DNA from: an uncultured Pseudomonadales bacterium
Lineage (GTDB): Bacteria > Pseudomonadota > Gammaproteobacteria > Pseudomonadales > Azotimanducaceae
Assembly: GCA_951813515.1 (NCBI GenBank)
Contig: OX638346.1
Span: 4,147,617-4,211,616, forward strand
Length of the DNA: 64,000 nucleotides
Reading direction: 5' to 3'
A program made the translations under genes and the position numbers. The notes below the pieces were generated by a model. It was not told the origin of the DNA and did not search any database. It was given only the letters and a program-made list of their open reading frames with translations. Shown here in pieces: positions 1 through 8,900 of the stretch. Each line of letters starts with the position of its first letter. Position 1 is the first letter of the stretch.

Positions 1-298
1 CGCTTCGCTCCGACCTCGCTAACGCGAGGTGACCGCCCTGCGCGCACGTGTCGCCCGTTCAGCCACCGACGCACTCCGCGTCGCAACCCTGAATCCGAGA
101 ACCTCATGGACCTTCAACTTCTCATCGCCCAGTGGAGCGCCAGACTCCCCGAGGGTTTCGTCCCGCACGCCGTCCTCCGGAACGGGCCGCCACGGTGCTC
201 GCAGCCGCGATGCTCCAGGCCGGCCGCGCGCAAGTCCGACCGGGGATACTGGAAGAGTTGCGGCCCCTGCCGGACCCGACGGTCGAAATCCTGCAGGC
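1..298. other. Left edge, no supportable gene
   Basis: No reading frame here resembles a known protein. A 6-bp stem hairpin (CCTCGC-TAAC-GCGAGG) lies near positions 14-29. Open frames exist on both strands, as expected at this GC content. This is probably decayed DNA continuous with the remnant at 299-519. Confidence 0.4.
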
Positions 299-519
299 GC
301 GGCCGTCGCGCCCGGTCAACTCCTCACGCTCGGGCCAGTCGGGGCAGCGCCACACGGCGTCGATCTCGAACTCCGGCTCCTGAAGCGCCAACCGCATGAA
401 CAGCTGCTCGAACCACCGTCCCTTCTCGGACTCGTCCCGGCTCTCCCAGCGGATTCTGCCAGAACCTCGCCGGCGGTCTGCTTGCCGCCGAAGTCCATCT
501 TGGTCTGCTCGCCGTTCAC
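299..519 (-). pseudogene. Frameshifted N-terminal fragment of a helicase with restriction-endonuclease-like domain (COG4889-like)
   Basis: Two minus-strand frames join into one recognisable segment. The first starts at 519 and reads into EVLAE. Loss of one base near 448 moves the sequence into the frame reading ESEKGRWFEQLFMRLALQ, then DAVWRCPDWPEREELTGRDG, down to about 299. From memory this pattern matches the N-terminal nuclease-like domain of large COG4889-type helicases found in defence islands. In that family the segment continues into GIDLV and a QCK motif, which are missing here, so the catalytic core and the whole helicase are gone. The assignment rests on motif recall, without an alignment. 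It lies just downstream of the toxin-antitoxin pair on the same strand. Confidence 0.45.
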
Positions 520-532
520 AAGACGACGCCGG

Positions 533-850
533 TCATCGAACCGCGTGCACCTTGAGGTGCAGACCCTCGCGTTCCTGAAGGCAGCTGATGATCTCGAACA
601 GATTGCGCGCCTGCGGATTGCCGTTCGGTCCGAGCATCCGCATCAGGCTCTTGGGCGACTTCGCGGTCAGCCCCCCGAGTTCCTGAAACCCAACGGTCGC
701 GTTGATATAGTCGCGCAGGACAGACTTGCCAACGTCGACCTCGCCGGCGAGAAGGCACTGCACGCCTTCTTCGAGCATCGCCTCGCGAAAACCCGGATCG
801 CGCGCTAGCCGCTCCCGGATCGTTATCCTGAAATCACGCGTCAATGGCAT
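533..850 (-). CDS. HigA-type antitoxin (addiction module antidote family)
   Basis: This is a protein of about 105 residues starting MPLTRDFRITIRERL, with the family signature LLAGEVDVGKSVLRDYIN followed by KSLMRMLGPNGNPQARNLF. The second part is the helix-turn-helix typical of the 'probable addiction module antidote' family. The ATG at 850 is chosen because an AGGAGGG ribosome site lies about 8 nt upstream and the start falls 5 nt after the toxin stop; a longer frame back to 895 would overlap the toxin. The family neutralises the cognate RelE-fold toxin and represses the operon. Toxin-first order is typical of higBA. Confidence 0.85.
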   Translation of the reverse strand: MPLTRDFRITIRERLARDPGFREAMLEEGVQCLLAGEVDVGKSVLRDYINATVGFQELGGLTAKSPKSLMRMLGPNGNPQARNLFEIISCLQEREGLHLKVHAVR

Positions 851-855
851 GGTTC

Positions 856-1185
856 TCAACCCTCCTGCCGCTTGTTCCGCCTGTACTCGCGCCACAACGC
901 TACCGCGGCCTCGATGTCGCGTTGCTGGCGCGCCTTCGTTCCCCCGCCGAGAAGGATGATCAAGGCATCGCCATCCCGTCCGAAGTAGATCCGGTAGCCC
1001 GGGCCGAAGTCGATTCGGTACTCCAGTACGCCGCCACCGACGCCCTTCGCATTCGACAGGTTGCCCATCTCCATGCGGTACAGCGCGGTCGCCACGCGCG
1101 TGCCAGCGTGACGATCAAGGCCGCTGACCCAGCGACCGAAGGGGCTGCTTCCTCGGGCATCGACGAACTCCCCGATTTCGAACAT
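856..1185 (-). CDS. RelE/HigB-type toxin (addiction module killer protein family)
   Basis: About 109 residues. The core GNLSNAKGVGGGVLEYRIDF followed by GPGYRIYFGRDGD and LLGGGTKARQQRDI is the hallmark of the RelE/ParE-superfamily 'addiction module killer' group; members cleave mRNA on the ribosome. The region looks full length and uninterrupted, so the module may be functional. Start is ATG 1185; a TTG directly upstream (1188) is the alternative. It forms an operon with the antitoxin 5 nt downstream. Two ATGCACTTG direct repeats sit upstream and may be the autoregulatory operator. Confidence 0.85.
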   Translation of the reverse strand: MFEIGEFVDARGSSPFGRWVSGLDRHAGTRVATALYRMEMGNLSNAKGVGGGVLEYRIDFGPGYRIYFGRDGDALIILLGGGTKARQQRDIEAAVALWREYRRNKRQEG

Positions 1186-1214
1186 CAAGGCATGGTAACT
1201 GATGCGTTACCCAA

Positions 1215-1235
1215 ATGCACTTGGCGATGCACTTG
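1215..1235. promoter_or_regulatory. Direct repeat upstream of the toxin-antitoxin operon, candidate operator
   Basis: ATGCACTTG occurs at 1215-1223 and again at 1227-1235, 12 bp start to start, or roughly one helical turn. It lies 30-50 bp before the toxin start codon, where a HigA-type repressor would be expected to bind. Binding is inference. The rest of 1186-1416 shows no gene. Confidence 0.35.
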
Positions 1236-1416
1236 TCAGTGTCTGGGCGTCGCCAGTTTCACGGATGACGATTAAGTCTGGGCGTGCCGAAAAGACGAAG
1301 AATGGCGCTGGCCGCCTGCAACCGCCGGCTACAAGGGGCCTGACCGCTGAGCGCGGGCGGATCGCCGTAAGACGTGCAGACGATGCGTTGGCAACGTCTG
1401 GTTCACCAACGCGCGT

Positions 1417-2151
1417 CTAGGTGGCCCCCTGATCCCCCTTCATCTTGGCAAGCGCCAGAGCATCTTCATGTCCGGCTATGACCCGAGAGTTCCAATGCCC
1501 GTTCTCACGCTCAAACCGAACGACAGGGAGTCCTATGTCGGGCCGGGCGTACATTTCCCCGTTCGGCCAGAACTGGTAACGGACACCTTGCTCGTCATGG
1601 ATTTGCATGGACTCCTTCGCTATGCCCACCCGGACCAGTTCGAAGTAGTTGAAGAACGCCACATCGGGCGTTCGGATGAAATCCATCTGATGCCCTGCGA
1701 CTCCTTTGCTGTACGCCAGTTTCGAGCCGTGTGGAGGCATTTTGCCAACGGTGACTACCGTTGCCTTCAAAAGTCCGTAGCCGACCTCGTGGACTACGTT
1801 TTCGTCAAGCAGGTGTCGGCGCATCCGGTTGTTACGTGTCGTTTCATGCACGTACAGGTCGCCCTTGCCGTCTATTTGAAGGTAGTGGCATTGGCACTTG
1901 TAGAGCGGCCAGCCGTCCAGCAAGCCGCCTCGTTTCGTGTTGCAGTCCGGGCACGTCGGTTGCACGTTCCAATCGGCCATGAAGTCTTGATGCCGCGTCC
2001 CCGTCATTCTGGCGTGAATGAAGGACTTGGAGACCATGTGGTCTCTGTTGGCGGTCCGACCGGTCAAAACAGTCCCGCATCCGCCAATGTGAACGCCGCA
2101 CTTCCCGTCGCGTTTGAGAATGCGCGACAGTTGGTTTCGAGGCTTGGGCAT
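1417..2151 (-). CDS. HNH endonuclease domain protein
   Basis: 244 residues. The first 75 form an HNH fold: C18 and C25 with C67-x2-C70 as a probable zinc site, DH at 37-38 as the catalytic core, N62 in the second position and N71 at the end. The remaining 170 residues carry no motif I recognise. Start is the ATG at 2151, preceded by a strong GGAGGAGG-type ribosome site. The gene faces away from tRNA-Ser and lies in the accessory flank. The role could be homing, phage-related or defensive; nothing visible decides between these. It stands alone, with no methyltransferase beside it. Confidence 0.75.
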   Translation of the reverse strand: MPKPRNQLSRILKRDGKCGVHIGGCGTVLTGRTANRDHMVSKSFIHARMTGTRHQDFMADWNVQPTCPDCNTKRGGLLDGWPLYKCQCHYLQIDGKGDLYVHETTRNNRMRRHLLDENVVHEVGYGLLKATVVTVGKMPPHGSKLAYSKGVAGHQMDFIRTPDVAFFNYFELVRVGIAKESMQIHDEQGVRYQFWPNGEMYARPDIGLPVVRFERENGHWNSRVIAGHEDALALAKMKGDQGAT

Positions 2152-2381
2152 CGCCTCCTCCTACTCGAACTTTGCGTCCTTGCTCAGATTGCACCGTGCG
2201 CATCGCGGAAGACTATCGAAGTCGTCCGTGCCTCAGCGCCTGGCCGGCTGCCCGAACGGTTACGTCGCCGCGGATCAGAAAGTGTCCCGAGTAGTCGCCA
2301 TATTAGTGATATCGGAAATGATATCAACCAGAGCAAGAAACCTCATAACATATTGTATGATATACATTTTTTCTAATTCAG
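2152..2381. other. AT-rich gap between HNH gene and tRNA-Ser, with paired GATATC palindromes
   Basis: No gene is visible. Composition shifts sharply to AT-rich over about 2300-2380, unlike the flanking core DNA. GATATC occurs at 2308-2313 and 2320-2325, 12 bp apart. A short hairpin (GTAT-GAT-ATAC) followed by T6 lies at about 2355-2372. The position against the 3' end of a tRNA gene is typical of an integrated-element boundary. The palindromes could be an operator for the HNH gene, which is inference. Confidence 0.35.
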
Positions 2382-2472
2382 TGGCGGAGAGGGAGGGATT
2401 CGAACCCTCGATGAGCTTTCAACCCATACTCCCTTAGCAGGGGAGCGCCTTCAGCCGCTCGGCCACCTCTCC
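2382..2472 (-). tRNA. tRNA-Ser (anticodon GCU)
   Basis: On the minus strand the sequence begins GGAGAGGTGGCCGAG and ends CTCTCCGCCA, so the CCA end is encoded. The acceptor arms pair over seven bases. The anticodon stem CTCCC/GGGAG encloses loop CTGCTAA, which gives anticodon GCT reading AGC/AGU serine codons. A long variable arm follows, as in all serine tRNAs, then the T arm with GGTTCGAATCC. It sits upstream of the accessory flank and beside lysC, the usual gammaproteobacterial position. Confidence 0.97.
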
Positions 2473-2610
2473 GGGGGCGGAAATTGTAGCACCACGATCT
2501 TAGACTTGGACCGCTGGATGGACGGTTGGAACCGGCACCAGGTGCTCTTCAAATAGGCACCGTGTCCTCAAACTGTTTCGGGCTACTCCTGCTTCGGGAG
2601 GGATTATTCG

Positions 2611-2688
2611 CCGCCTACGGCGGCTCACCCCTTGCGGGGGCCGCTCGGCGACTTCGTCGCCTACGCGTTCTCTCCCCGCCTTCGGCGG
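2611..2688. repeat. Cluster of four short perfect hairpins
   Basis: Four small stem-loops follow one another: CCGCC-TAC-GGCGG (2611-2623), CCCC-TTGC-GGGG (2628-2639), GGCGAC-TTC-GTCGCC (2647-2661) and CCGCC-TTC-GGCGG (2676-2688). Each has a three- or four-base loop. They fill the tRNA-Ser to lysC interval where csrA is often found in related genomes. No gene is visible in 2473-2691. They may end lysC transcription or be a degenerate extragenic repeat; neither can be proven here. Confidence 0.55.
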
Positions 2689-2691
2689 ATC

Positions 2692-2763
2692 GAGTCGAAC
2701 CCTCGATGAGCTATTAGCTCGTACGCCCTTCTTGGAGTGCGGCGCTTTCTGCGACCTCCCCCG
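2692..2763 (-). pseudogene. Decayed tRNA-Ser-like copy
   Basis: The plus-strand segment TCGAACCCTCGATGAGCT at about 2694-2711 repeats exactly the T-arm and variable-arm part of the intact tRNA-Ser at about 2400-2417. The following bases keep loose similarity to the anticodon arm and D arm, but the anticodon stem no longer pairs and no acceptor stem forms. It ends just before the lysC stop codon. This may be a duplicated and decayed serine tRNA, or an attachment-site duplicate left by an integrase. Confidence 0.4.
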
Positions 2764-2766
2764 GTG

Positions 2767-4038
2767 TCAGTCCTTGACGGGTGGGTCGGACAGGTCGAAG
2801 GTGGAGTGGATCGCGCGGACGGCGAGTTCGAGGTAGCGTTCGTCGACGACGACGGAGACCTTGATTTCCGAAGTCGAGATCATGCGGATGTTGATGTTCT
2901 CTGCGGCCAGCGCGTCGAACATGCGGGTTGCGACGCCGGCGTGGGAGCGCATGCCGACGCCTACGACCGAGACCTTGGCGATGTGGTTGTCGCCTTCGAC
3001 GTCGCGCGCGTCGAGATCGGCGCTGACCGCGTCCAGCAGTTCCCGGGCGCGGGCGTAGTCTTCGCGTTTGACGGTAAAGGTGAAGTCCGTCGAGCCGTCG
3101 GCACCGACGTTCTGCACGATCATGTCCACTTCGATCCGCGCCTCCGCGATGGGGCCAAGGATCTTCGAGGCGATGCCGGGCACGTCCGGGACGCCGAGGA
3201 GCGTCAGCTTCGCCTCGTCGCGCGCATAGGCGATACCCGATACGACGGGTTGTTCCATGTCCTTTTCCTCCGTCGTGATAAGCGTACCTTCCCCCTCGCC
3301 AAAGCTGGAGAGCACCCTTAAGGAAACGCCGTACTTGCCCGCGAACTCCACGGATCGCGGGTGCAGCACCCGCGATCCAAGGCTCGCGAGTTCGAGCATC
3401 TCTTCGAACGTCACCACGTCGAGCATCGAAGCGCCCTCGACGATGCGGGGATCGGCGGTGTACACACCGTCGACATCCGTGTAAATCCGGCATTCGTCGG
3501 CATTGATCGCTGCTGCCACGGCGACCGCCGTGGTGTCGGACCCGCCACGGCCGAACGTCGTCATGTTGCCGTGCGCGTCGATACCCTGGAAGCCTGCGAC
3601 GATCGGGGTTATGCCGTTCTTCAGATCCTCGCTCAATGCATCGGTGTCGATGTGTTCTATCCGCGCCCGCGTATGCGCGTCGTCGGTCCGAATCCGGACC
3701 TGCCAGCCGAGATAGGACCTGGCGGCGAAACCCCGCTCGATCAGCGCCATGGCCAGGAGCGCGATCGACACCTGTTCTCCGGATGACAGGAGCACGTCGC
3801 GTTCCCTCGGAGCGATTTCTTTCGCGACGTCGCGCGCGAGTCCCTCCAGCCGATCCGTCTCGCCCGCCATGGCGGAGAGGACAACGACGACTTGCTGGCC
3901 GGACTCGAGGCTGCGCGCGACCCGATCCGCGACGGCGTGAATGCGTTCGACGCTGCCTACGGACGTGCCGCCGTACTTGTGTACGTATCGCGGCGTTGCC
4001 TCGGAGGATTCGCTCCCCGCTGCTGATTGATGTTCCAT
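2767..4038 (-). CDS. lysC: Aspartate kinase
   Basis: 423 residues. The enzyme phosphorylates aspartate, the first step toward lysine/DAP, threonine and methionine. The kinase N-terminus KYGGTSVG is at about residues 19-26, followed by the FGRGGSDTTAVAVAAA substrate loop. Two ACT domains close the protein (LLGVPDVPGIASKI, then VVGVGMRSHAGVA), so lysine or threonine feedback is likely. Start is ATG 4038, giving the usual length; the open frame extends to 4098 but would overlap alaS. It lies 29 nt after alaS on the same strand. dapC, dapD and dapE of the same pathway are 40 kb away. Confidence 0.95.
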   Translation of the reverse strand: MEHQSAAGSESSEATPRYVHKYGGTSVGSVERIHAVADRVARSLESGQQVVVVLSAMAGETDRLEGLARDVAKEIAPRERDVLLSSGEQVSIALLAMALIERGFAARSYLGWQVRIRTDDAHTRARIEHIDTDALSEDLKNGITPIVAGFQGIDAHGNMTTFGRGGSDTTAVAVAAAINADECRIYTDVDGVYTADPRIVEGASMLDVVTFEEMLELASLGSRVLHPRSVEFAGKYGVSLRVLSSFGEGEGTLITTEEKDMEQPVVSGIAYARDEAKLTLLGVPDVPGIASKILGPIAEARIEVDMIVQNVGADGSTDFTFTVKREDYARARELLDAVSADLDARDVEGDNHIAKVSVVGVGMRSHAGVATRMFDALAAENINIRMISTSEIKVSVVVDERYLELAVRAIHSTFDLSDPPVKD

Positions 4039-4067
4039 TTTCTTGATCGTTTTCGGGTCGCGTCGGC

Positions 4068-6749
4068 TCAGTCGGCCCCGACGCGCTCTTGTACCCACTT
4101 CCTTACCGAAGCGAGGGCCGTCGGTAACGCCTCCGGCTTGTCGCCGCCACCGCCACGGGCCATGTCCGGTCGGCCGCCGCCGCCCTTGACGCCCACCTGG
4201 GTGCCGACGAAGCGGATGACATCACCGGCGGTAAAACGATCCGTCAGGTTCTTCGTCACGCCCCCGGTCAGGTTGACGCGGCCCGCGTTCACCTGCGCGA
4301 GAACGATGACGGCGGTGCCGAGCTCTTCCTTGAGCCTGTCCAGCGTCGCGAGCACGGTCCTGGAATCGCCCTCCACCTCGGCGCCCAGCACGCGGACACC
4401 GTTGACGTCCACCGCGTCGTTGGCGAGGTCGAATCCGCGCGACTGCGCGAACTGGCCCTTGAGCGTCTCCAGCTCCTTCTGCAGGGATCTCGCCTGTTGC
4501 GAAAGGGTTTCCACCTTTTCGAGCAGGTTCTCGCGGCCGCCGCCTACGACCTGACCGATGTCGGCGATCAACTGTTCGGCGCCGCGCGCGTGTGCAACAG
4601 CGCGCTCGCCGGTGAGGGCTTCGATGCGCCGGGTTCCCGCCGCGACGCTGGATTCGGAGGCGATGCACATGTACCCGATGTCGCCGGTGCGCCTTACGTG
4701 CGTGCCGCCGCAAAGTTCGACCGAGTAGTCGCCGCCCATCCCGAGCACGCGTACCACGTCGCCGTACTTCTCGCCGAACAACGCGATGGCGCCCTTGTTC
4801 ATCGCCTCGGCATAGGGCATCTGCTCCGCGATGGCAGGTGAATTCTCGCCGATGCGCGCGTTGACTTCGTATTCGATGGCGCGCAACTCGCTGTCGCTGA
4901 CCCGCGCCGGATGGGAAAAGTCGAAGCGAAAGCCTTCGGGACCGACTCGCGAGCCTCGCTGCTGGACGTGGGCGCCCAGCGTGCGCCGCAGGGCCGCATG
5001 CAACAGGTGGGTGGCGGAGTGGTTGCGCACGATGTTCCACCGGCGCTCGGCGTCGACGGTCGCAGTCACTTGCTGGCCGACCGTGAGGGCGCCCTCCTCT
5101 ACCGTGCCGCGATGCAGATGTTGCCCGCCGCCGCGAGTTGTGTCCGCGACCGTAAATCGAACGCCGTTCGCTGCAATCACGCCGGTATCGCCAACCTGGC
5201 CGCCGGACTCCGCATAGAAGGGCGTGCGATCGAGCACCACGTAGCCCGATTCCGAAGCTTCCAGGCGCTCCGTTCGCACCGGGCCGGCGCGTTCGGCTGC
5301 GCTACCGTCGTGCTCCCCCAGACTGAATATCGACTCAATGTTCGCCTCGACCTCCAGCGACTCGTAGCCCTCGAACTCCACCTCGGAGTCGATCTGTACG
5401 CGCTGTTCGGCACTGGCATCGAATCGGCCCGCCTGCTGCGACCGCTCCCGCTGTTCCTGCATGGCGGATTCGAAACCCTCCATGTCCACGTCGAGTCCGC
5501 GCTCGCGCGCGACGTCGGCGGTCAGGTCCGCCGGAAAACCGAAAGTATCGTAGAGCTGGAACACAGCGCTGCCGGGGATCTTCTCGTGGCCGCCGTGTGG
5601 ATCCTCGGCCTTACGTATCAACGCGTTATTGATATAGGTATCGAGAATCACCATGCCCCGGTCGAGCGTTCTCGCGAAGCGCTCTTCCTCAGCGAGGAGT
5701 ATCGCTTCGATACTGTCCCTGCGCTCCTCGATCTGCGGATACGCCTCGCCCATTTCATCCACCAGCGGCGCCACGAGCCGATGGAAGAACGGTTCATGCA
5801 GATCCAGCTTGTGTCCGTGCCGCAGCGCGCGACGGATGATCCGCCGCAGGACGTAGTCCCGATCCTCGTTGCCGGGCATCACGCCTTCCGCAATCAGGAA
5901 CGCGGTGGAGCGGATGTGGTCCGCGATGACGCGCAGGGACGGGTTGGCCAGCATTTCGGCCTCGTCATTTAGCCGGGCCATGCGCCCCGCCGCGAAGACG
6001 ATCTCGCGGAGTATGTCGTTCTCGTAGTTGGAGCGCACGCCCTGGGAGATGGCCGCGGCGCGCTCAAGGCCCATGCCCGTGTCGACGCCGGGACTCGCCA
6101 GGGGGGCAAGTTCGCCGTCGGCCGACCGATCGTATTGCGGGAAGACGAGGTTCCAGACTTCCAGGAATCGGTCCCCCTCCTCTTCCGGCGAGCCCGGCGG
6201 TCCTCCAGCGACCGAGGGGCCCTGGTCGTAGAAAATCTCCGAGTCGGGGCCACAGGGGCCGGTGTCGCCCATCGCCCAGAAGTTGTCCGGATGGTCGATC
6301 ACCCGCTCGGCCGGTACGCCGATCTTGTCGATCCAGAGCTTGCGCGCCTCGCCGTCGGTGGGATGCACCGTCACCCACAATCGGTCACGGTCGAACGCGA
6401 GAACGTCCGTGACGAATTCCCACGCCCAATCGATGGCGTCTTCCTTGAAGTAGCTGCCGAAGCTGAAGTTGCCGAGCATCTCGAACAGCGTCTGGTGGCG
6501 CGCGGTATAGCCGACGTTCTCCAAGTCGTTGTGCTTGCCTCCGGCGCGCACGCATAGCTGGCAGGACGCCGCGCGGTCGAATCCCGGGCGCTCGCGCCCC
6601 GTCAGCGCGTCCTTGAACTGCACCATGCCGGCGTTGGTGAACAGCAACGTCGGATCGTTGCCTGGAACCAGGCTGCTGGATTTGACGACCTTGTGGCCAC
6701 GAGCCGCGAAGAAGTCGAGGTAAGCGGCTCGAATCTCGGCAGTTTTCAC
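4068..6749 (-). CDS. alaS: Alanyl-tRNA synthetase
   Basis: 893 residues, close to the family's usual 875-890. The enzyme charges tRNA-Ala in the cytosol. The N-terminal catalytic part carries PGNDPTLLFTNAGMVQFKD and the R-rich AIIRRALRHGH region. The editing domain shows HSATHLLH near residue 580 and CGGTHVRRTGD further on, the zinc-binding H/H and C/H pairs. A glycine-rich C-terminus (GGGGRPDMARGGG) completes the DHHA1 domain. GTG 6749 is chosen as start because VKTAEIRAAYLDFF aligns with the family N-terminus; the open frame continues upstream into recX, where no homology is seen. Confidence 0.97.
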   Translation of the reverse strand: MKTAEIRAAYLDFFAARGHKVVKSSSLVPGNDPTLLFTNAGMVQFKDALTGRERPGFDRAASCQLCVRAGGKHNDLENVGYTARHQTLFEMLGNFSFGSYFKEDAIDWAWEFVTDVLAFDRDRLWVTVHPTDGEARKLWIDKIGVPAERVIDHPDNFWAMGDTGPCGPDSEIFYDQGPSVAGGPPGSPEEEGDRFLEVWNLVFPQYDRSADGELAPLASPGVDTGMGLERAAAISQGVRSNYENDILREIVFAAGRMARLNDEAEMLANPSLRVIADHIRSTAFLIAEGVMPGNEDRDYVLRRIIRRALRHGHKLDLHEPFFHRLVAPLVDEMGEAYPQIEERRDSIEAILLAEEERFARTLDRGMVILDTYINNALIRKAEDPHGGHEKIPGSAVFQLYDTFGFPADLTADVARERGLDVDMEGFESAMQEQRERSQQAGRFDASAEQRVQIDSEVEFEGYESLEVEANIESIFSLGEHDGSAAERAGPVRTERLEASESGYVVLDRTPFYAESGGQVGDTGVIAANGVRFTVADTTRGGGQHLHRGTVEEGALTVGQQVTATVDAERRWNIVRNHSATHLLHAALRRTLGAHVQQRGSRVGPEGFRFDFSHPARVSDSELRAIEYEVNARIGENSPAIAEQMPYAEAMNKGAIALFGEKYGDVVRVLGMGGDYSVELCGGTHVRRTGDIGYMCIASESSVAAGTRRIEALTGERAVAHARGAEQLIADIGQVVGGGRENLLEKVETLSQQARSLQKELETLKGQFAQSRGFDLANDAVDVNGVRVLGAEVEGDSRTVLATLDRLKEELGTAVIVLAQVNAGRVNLTGGVTKNLTDRFTAGDVIRFVGTQVGVKGGGGRPDMARGGGGDKPEALPTALASVRKWVQERVGAD

Positions 6750-6781
6750 CGTCGCGATCCCGAACTTGAAAAGGCGGCGGA

Positions 6782-7369
6782 TTATACGGTCTGCGGGCCG
6801 AGCGTTCGATAGATGATGTCGGATGCAAATCCGCGCGCCGCAAGGAAACGGGCGCGTTTCGCCCATTCGGAGCGGTTCACCGGAGCATCGATATCGCTGT
6901 TGCCGCTGGTACTGGTGCCATCGCCGGCCCTGCCGAAACGCTTGACCTGCACCGCCCGGGCTCGCCGAAGCCAGAAATCGTCGGGAAAGGTGAGCGTATC
7001 GTCGATGATGTCTTCCGCCACGCCCCTGTTGCGCAGCTCCGCGCGAATCTTGATGGGACCTTGACCGCGATCGACGCCGCGACGGACAAACGCCTCGGCG
7101 AAGCGAACATCCGACAACAGGTCCCGGCTCGCTAGATCGTCGAGTACGGTGTCCACCTGCGCTTCGATATTCGTCGGTGCTTCCGCGTCTGCTTCGGCTT
7201 CTGCTTCCGCCTGCGCGGTTGGCTTTGTCTGTGTTTTTGAGGAATCGGATGCGCGGCAGCGCAGCAACTTGCGGCGCAGTTCGAATCGGGAATGTTCCCG
7301 AGTTGCGAGCAGACGCAGGGCTCGCTCGGTCAGGGTTGCCTCGGTCAGTCCGGATTGGGGCATGTTCAT
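6782..7369 (-). CDS. recX: RecX, regulator of RecA, with a low-complexity insertion
   Basis: 195 residues. RecX binds RecA filaments and modulates recombinase activity. The family start LTERALRLLATREHSRFELRRKLL is followed, at about residues 41-70, by an inserted tract rich in Ala, Glu and Gln (AEAEAEADAEA). The typical LLSDVRFAEAFVRRGVDRGQGP and a third three-helix repeat then follow. The insertion is coded by repeated GCTTC/GCTTCTG-like triplets near 7179-7217, consistent with slippage expansion. recX lies downstream of recA on the same strand, but the 220-nt gap is filled by repeats, so tight coupling to recA is doubtful. Confidence 0.9.
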   Translation of the reverse strand: MNMPQSGLTEATLTERALRLLATREHSRFELRRKLLRCRASDSSKTQTKPTAQAEAEAEADAEAPTNIEAQVDTVLDDLASRDLLSDVRFAEAFVRRGVDRGQGPIKIRAELRNRGVAEDIIDDTLTFPDDFWLRRARAVQVKRFGRAGDGTSTSGNSDIDAPVNRSEWAKRARFLAARGFASDIIYRTLGPQTV

Positions 7370-7395
7370 CGAGCTATCGCTACAAGGTTGATGCT

Positions 7396-7510
7396 ATGCG
7401 TGGCTATTCACGCGGCTATCTCACGCGGCTATTCACGCGTCACGCGCTACTCAGGCGGCTGCTCGCGCGTCACGCGGCGATTCAAGCGTCAAGCGGCTAC
7501 TCGGACGGTT
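7396..7510. repeat. Degenerate GGCTATTCACGC repeat array between recA and recX
   Basis: The unit GGCTATTCACGC appears at 7402-7413, as GGCTATCTCACGC at 7414-7426 and again at 7427-7438. Increasingly diverged versions follow (CGCTACTCAGGC, GGCTGCTCGCGCGTCACGC, GGCGATTCAAGCGTCAAGC, GGCTACTCGGAC). Unit length drifts from 12 to 19 bp. There is no spacer structure like CRISPR. It lies directly upstream of the recX start and may affect its expression. Confidence 0.7.
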
Positions 7511-7513
7511 TCG

Positions 7514-7589
7514 GCTAGTGCCATGAAATCCGTCGGCGGCTTCGCCTACGCCGTCTTTCACCCCCGCCCAGAGCCCACCTACCACTCGG

Positions 7590-7595
<6 letters not shown>
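7514..7595 (+). repeat. Family A dispersed repeat, copy 1, at the recA stop codon
   Basis: The unit begins CTAGTGCCATGAAATCCGTC, has a central hairpin GGCGGCTTCGCCTACGCC, then a conserved block ending GAGCCCACCTACCACTC and a terminal TAGCGC. The recA stop codon (complement of 7590-7592) lies inside the right end. The conserved blocks recur at 21884-21971 and twice at 44491-44665. Orientation is given by the ATGAAATCC end. Confidence 0.75.
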
Positions 7596-8660
<1,065 letters not shown>

Positions 8661-8708
8661 TTTTGTGAATCTCCTTCAAGAATCTCCGCTGGGATGTGAA
8701 TTTTGCGG

Positions 8709-8728
8709 TACTGTATATCCGACCAGTA
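8709..8728 (-). promoter_or_regulatory. LexA box (SOS operator) of recA
   Basis: The 20-bp site has the perfect outer half-sites TACTG and CAGTA separated by ten bases (TATATCCGAC), matching the gammaproteobacterial SOS consensus at all ten outer positions. It lies 49-68 bp upstream of the recA start codon, where it would overlap the promoter. It implies an SOS response under a LexA of enterobacterial/pseudomonad specificity. The rest of the 240-bp recA-mutS interval has no gene. Confidence 0.85.
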
Positions 8729-8900
8729 AGAAGTGCAACCGTCGATTTGCAGAAAGCGTCATGTCCTACGCCCTTTTCCGCCCTGGCTTACAATACGCCC
8801 TTCCCTGGCCCCCTGATTTCTTGACCGCAGGAAACCCGTTGCAGTTGCGTCGAATTCCATTCGCTGAATCTGGTCTATCTCCCAAGGCGCTCGAGGCGAA

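Noticed and set aside
29-808. 259-codon plus-strand frame over the left flank
   Set aside because: It runs antisense to the antitoxin gene and the helicase remnant and shows no family pattern.
7396-7510. Short repeats upstream of recX as a CRISPR array
   Set aside because: Units are degenerate and have no regular spacers.
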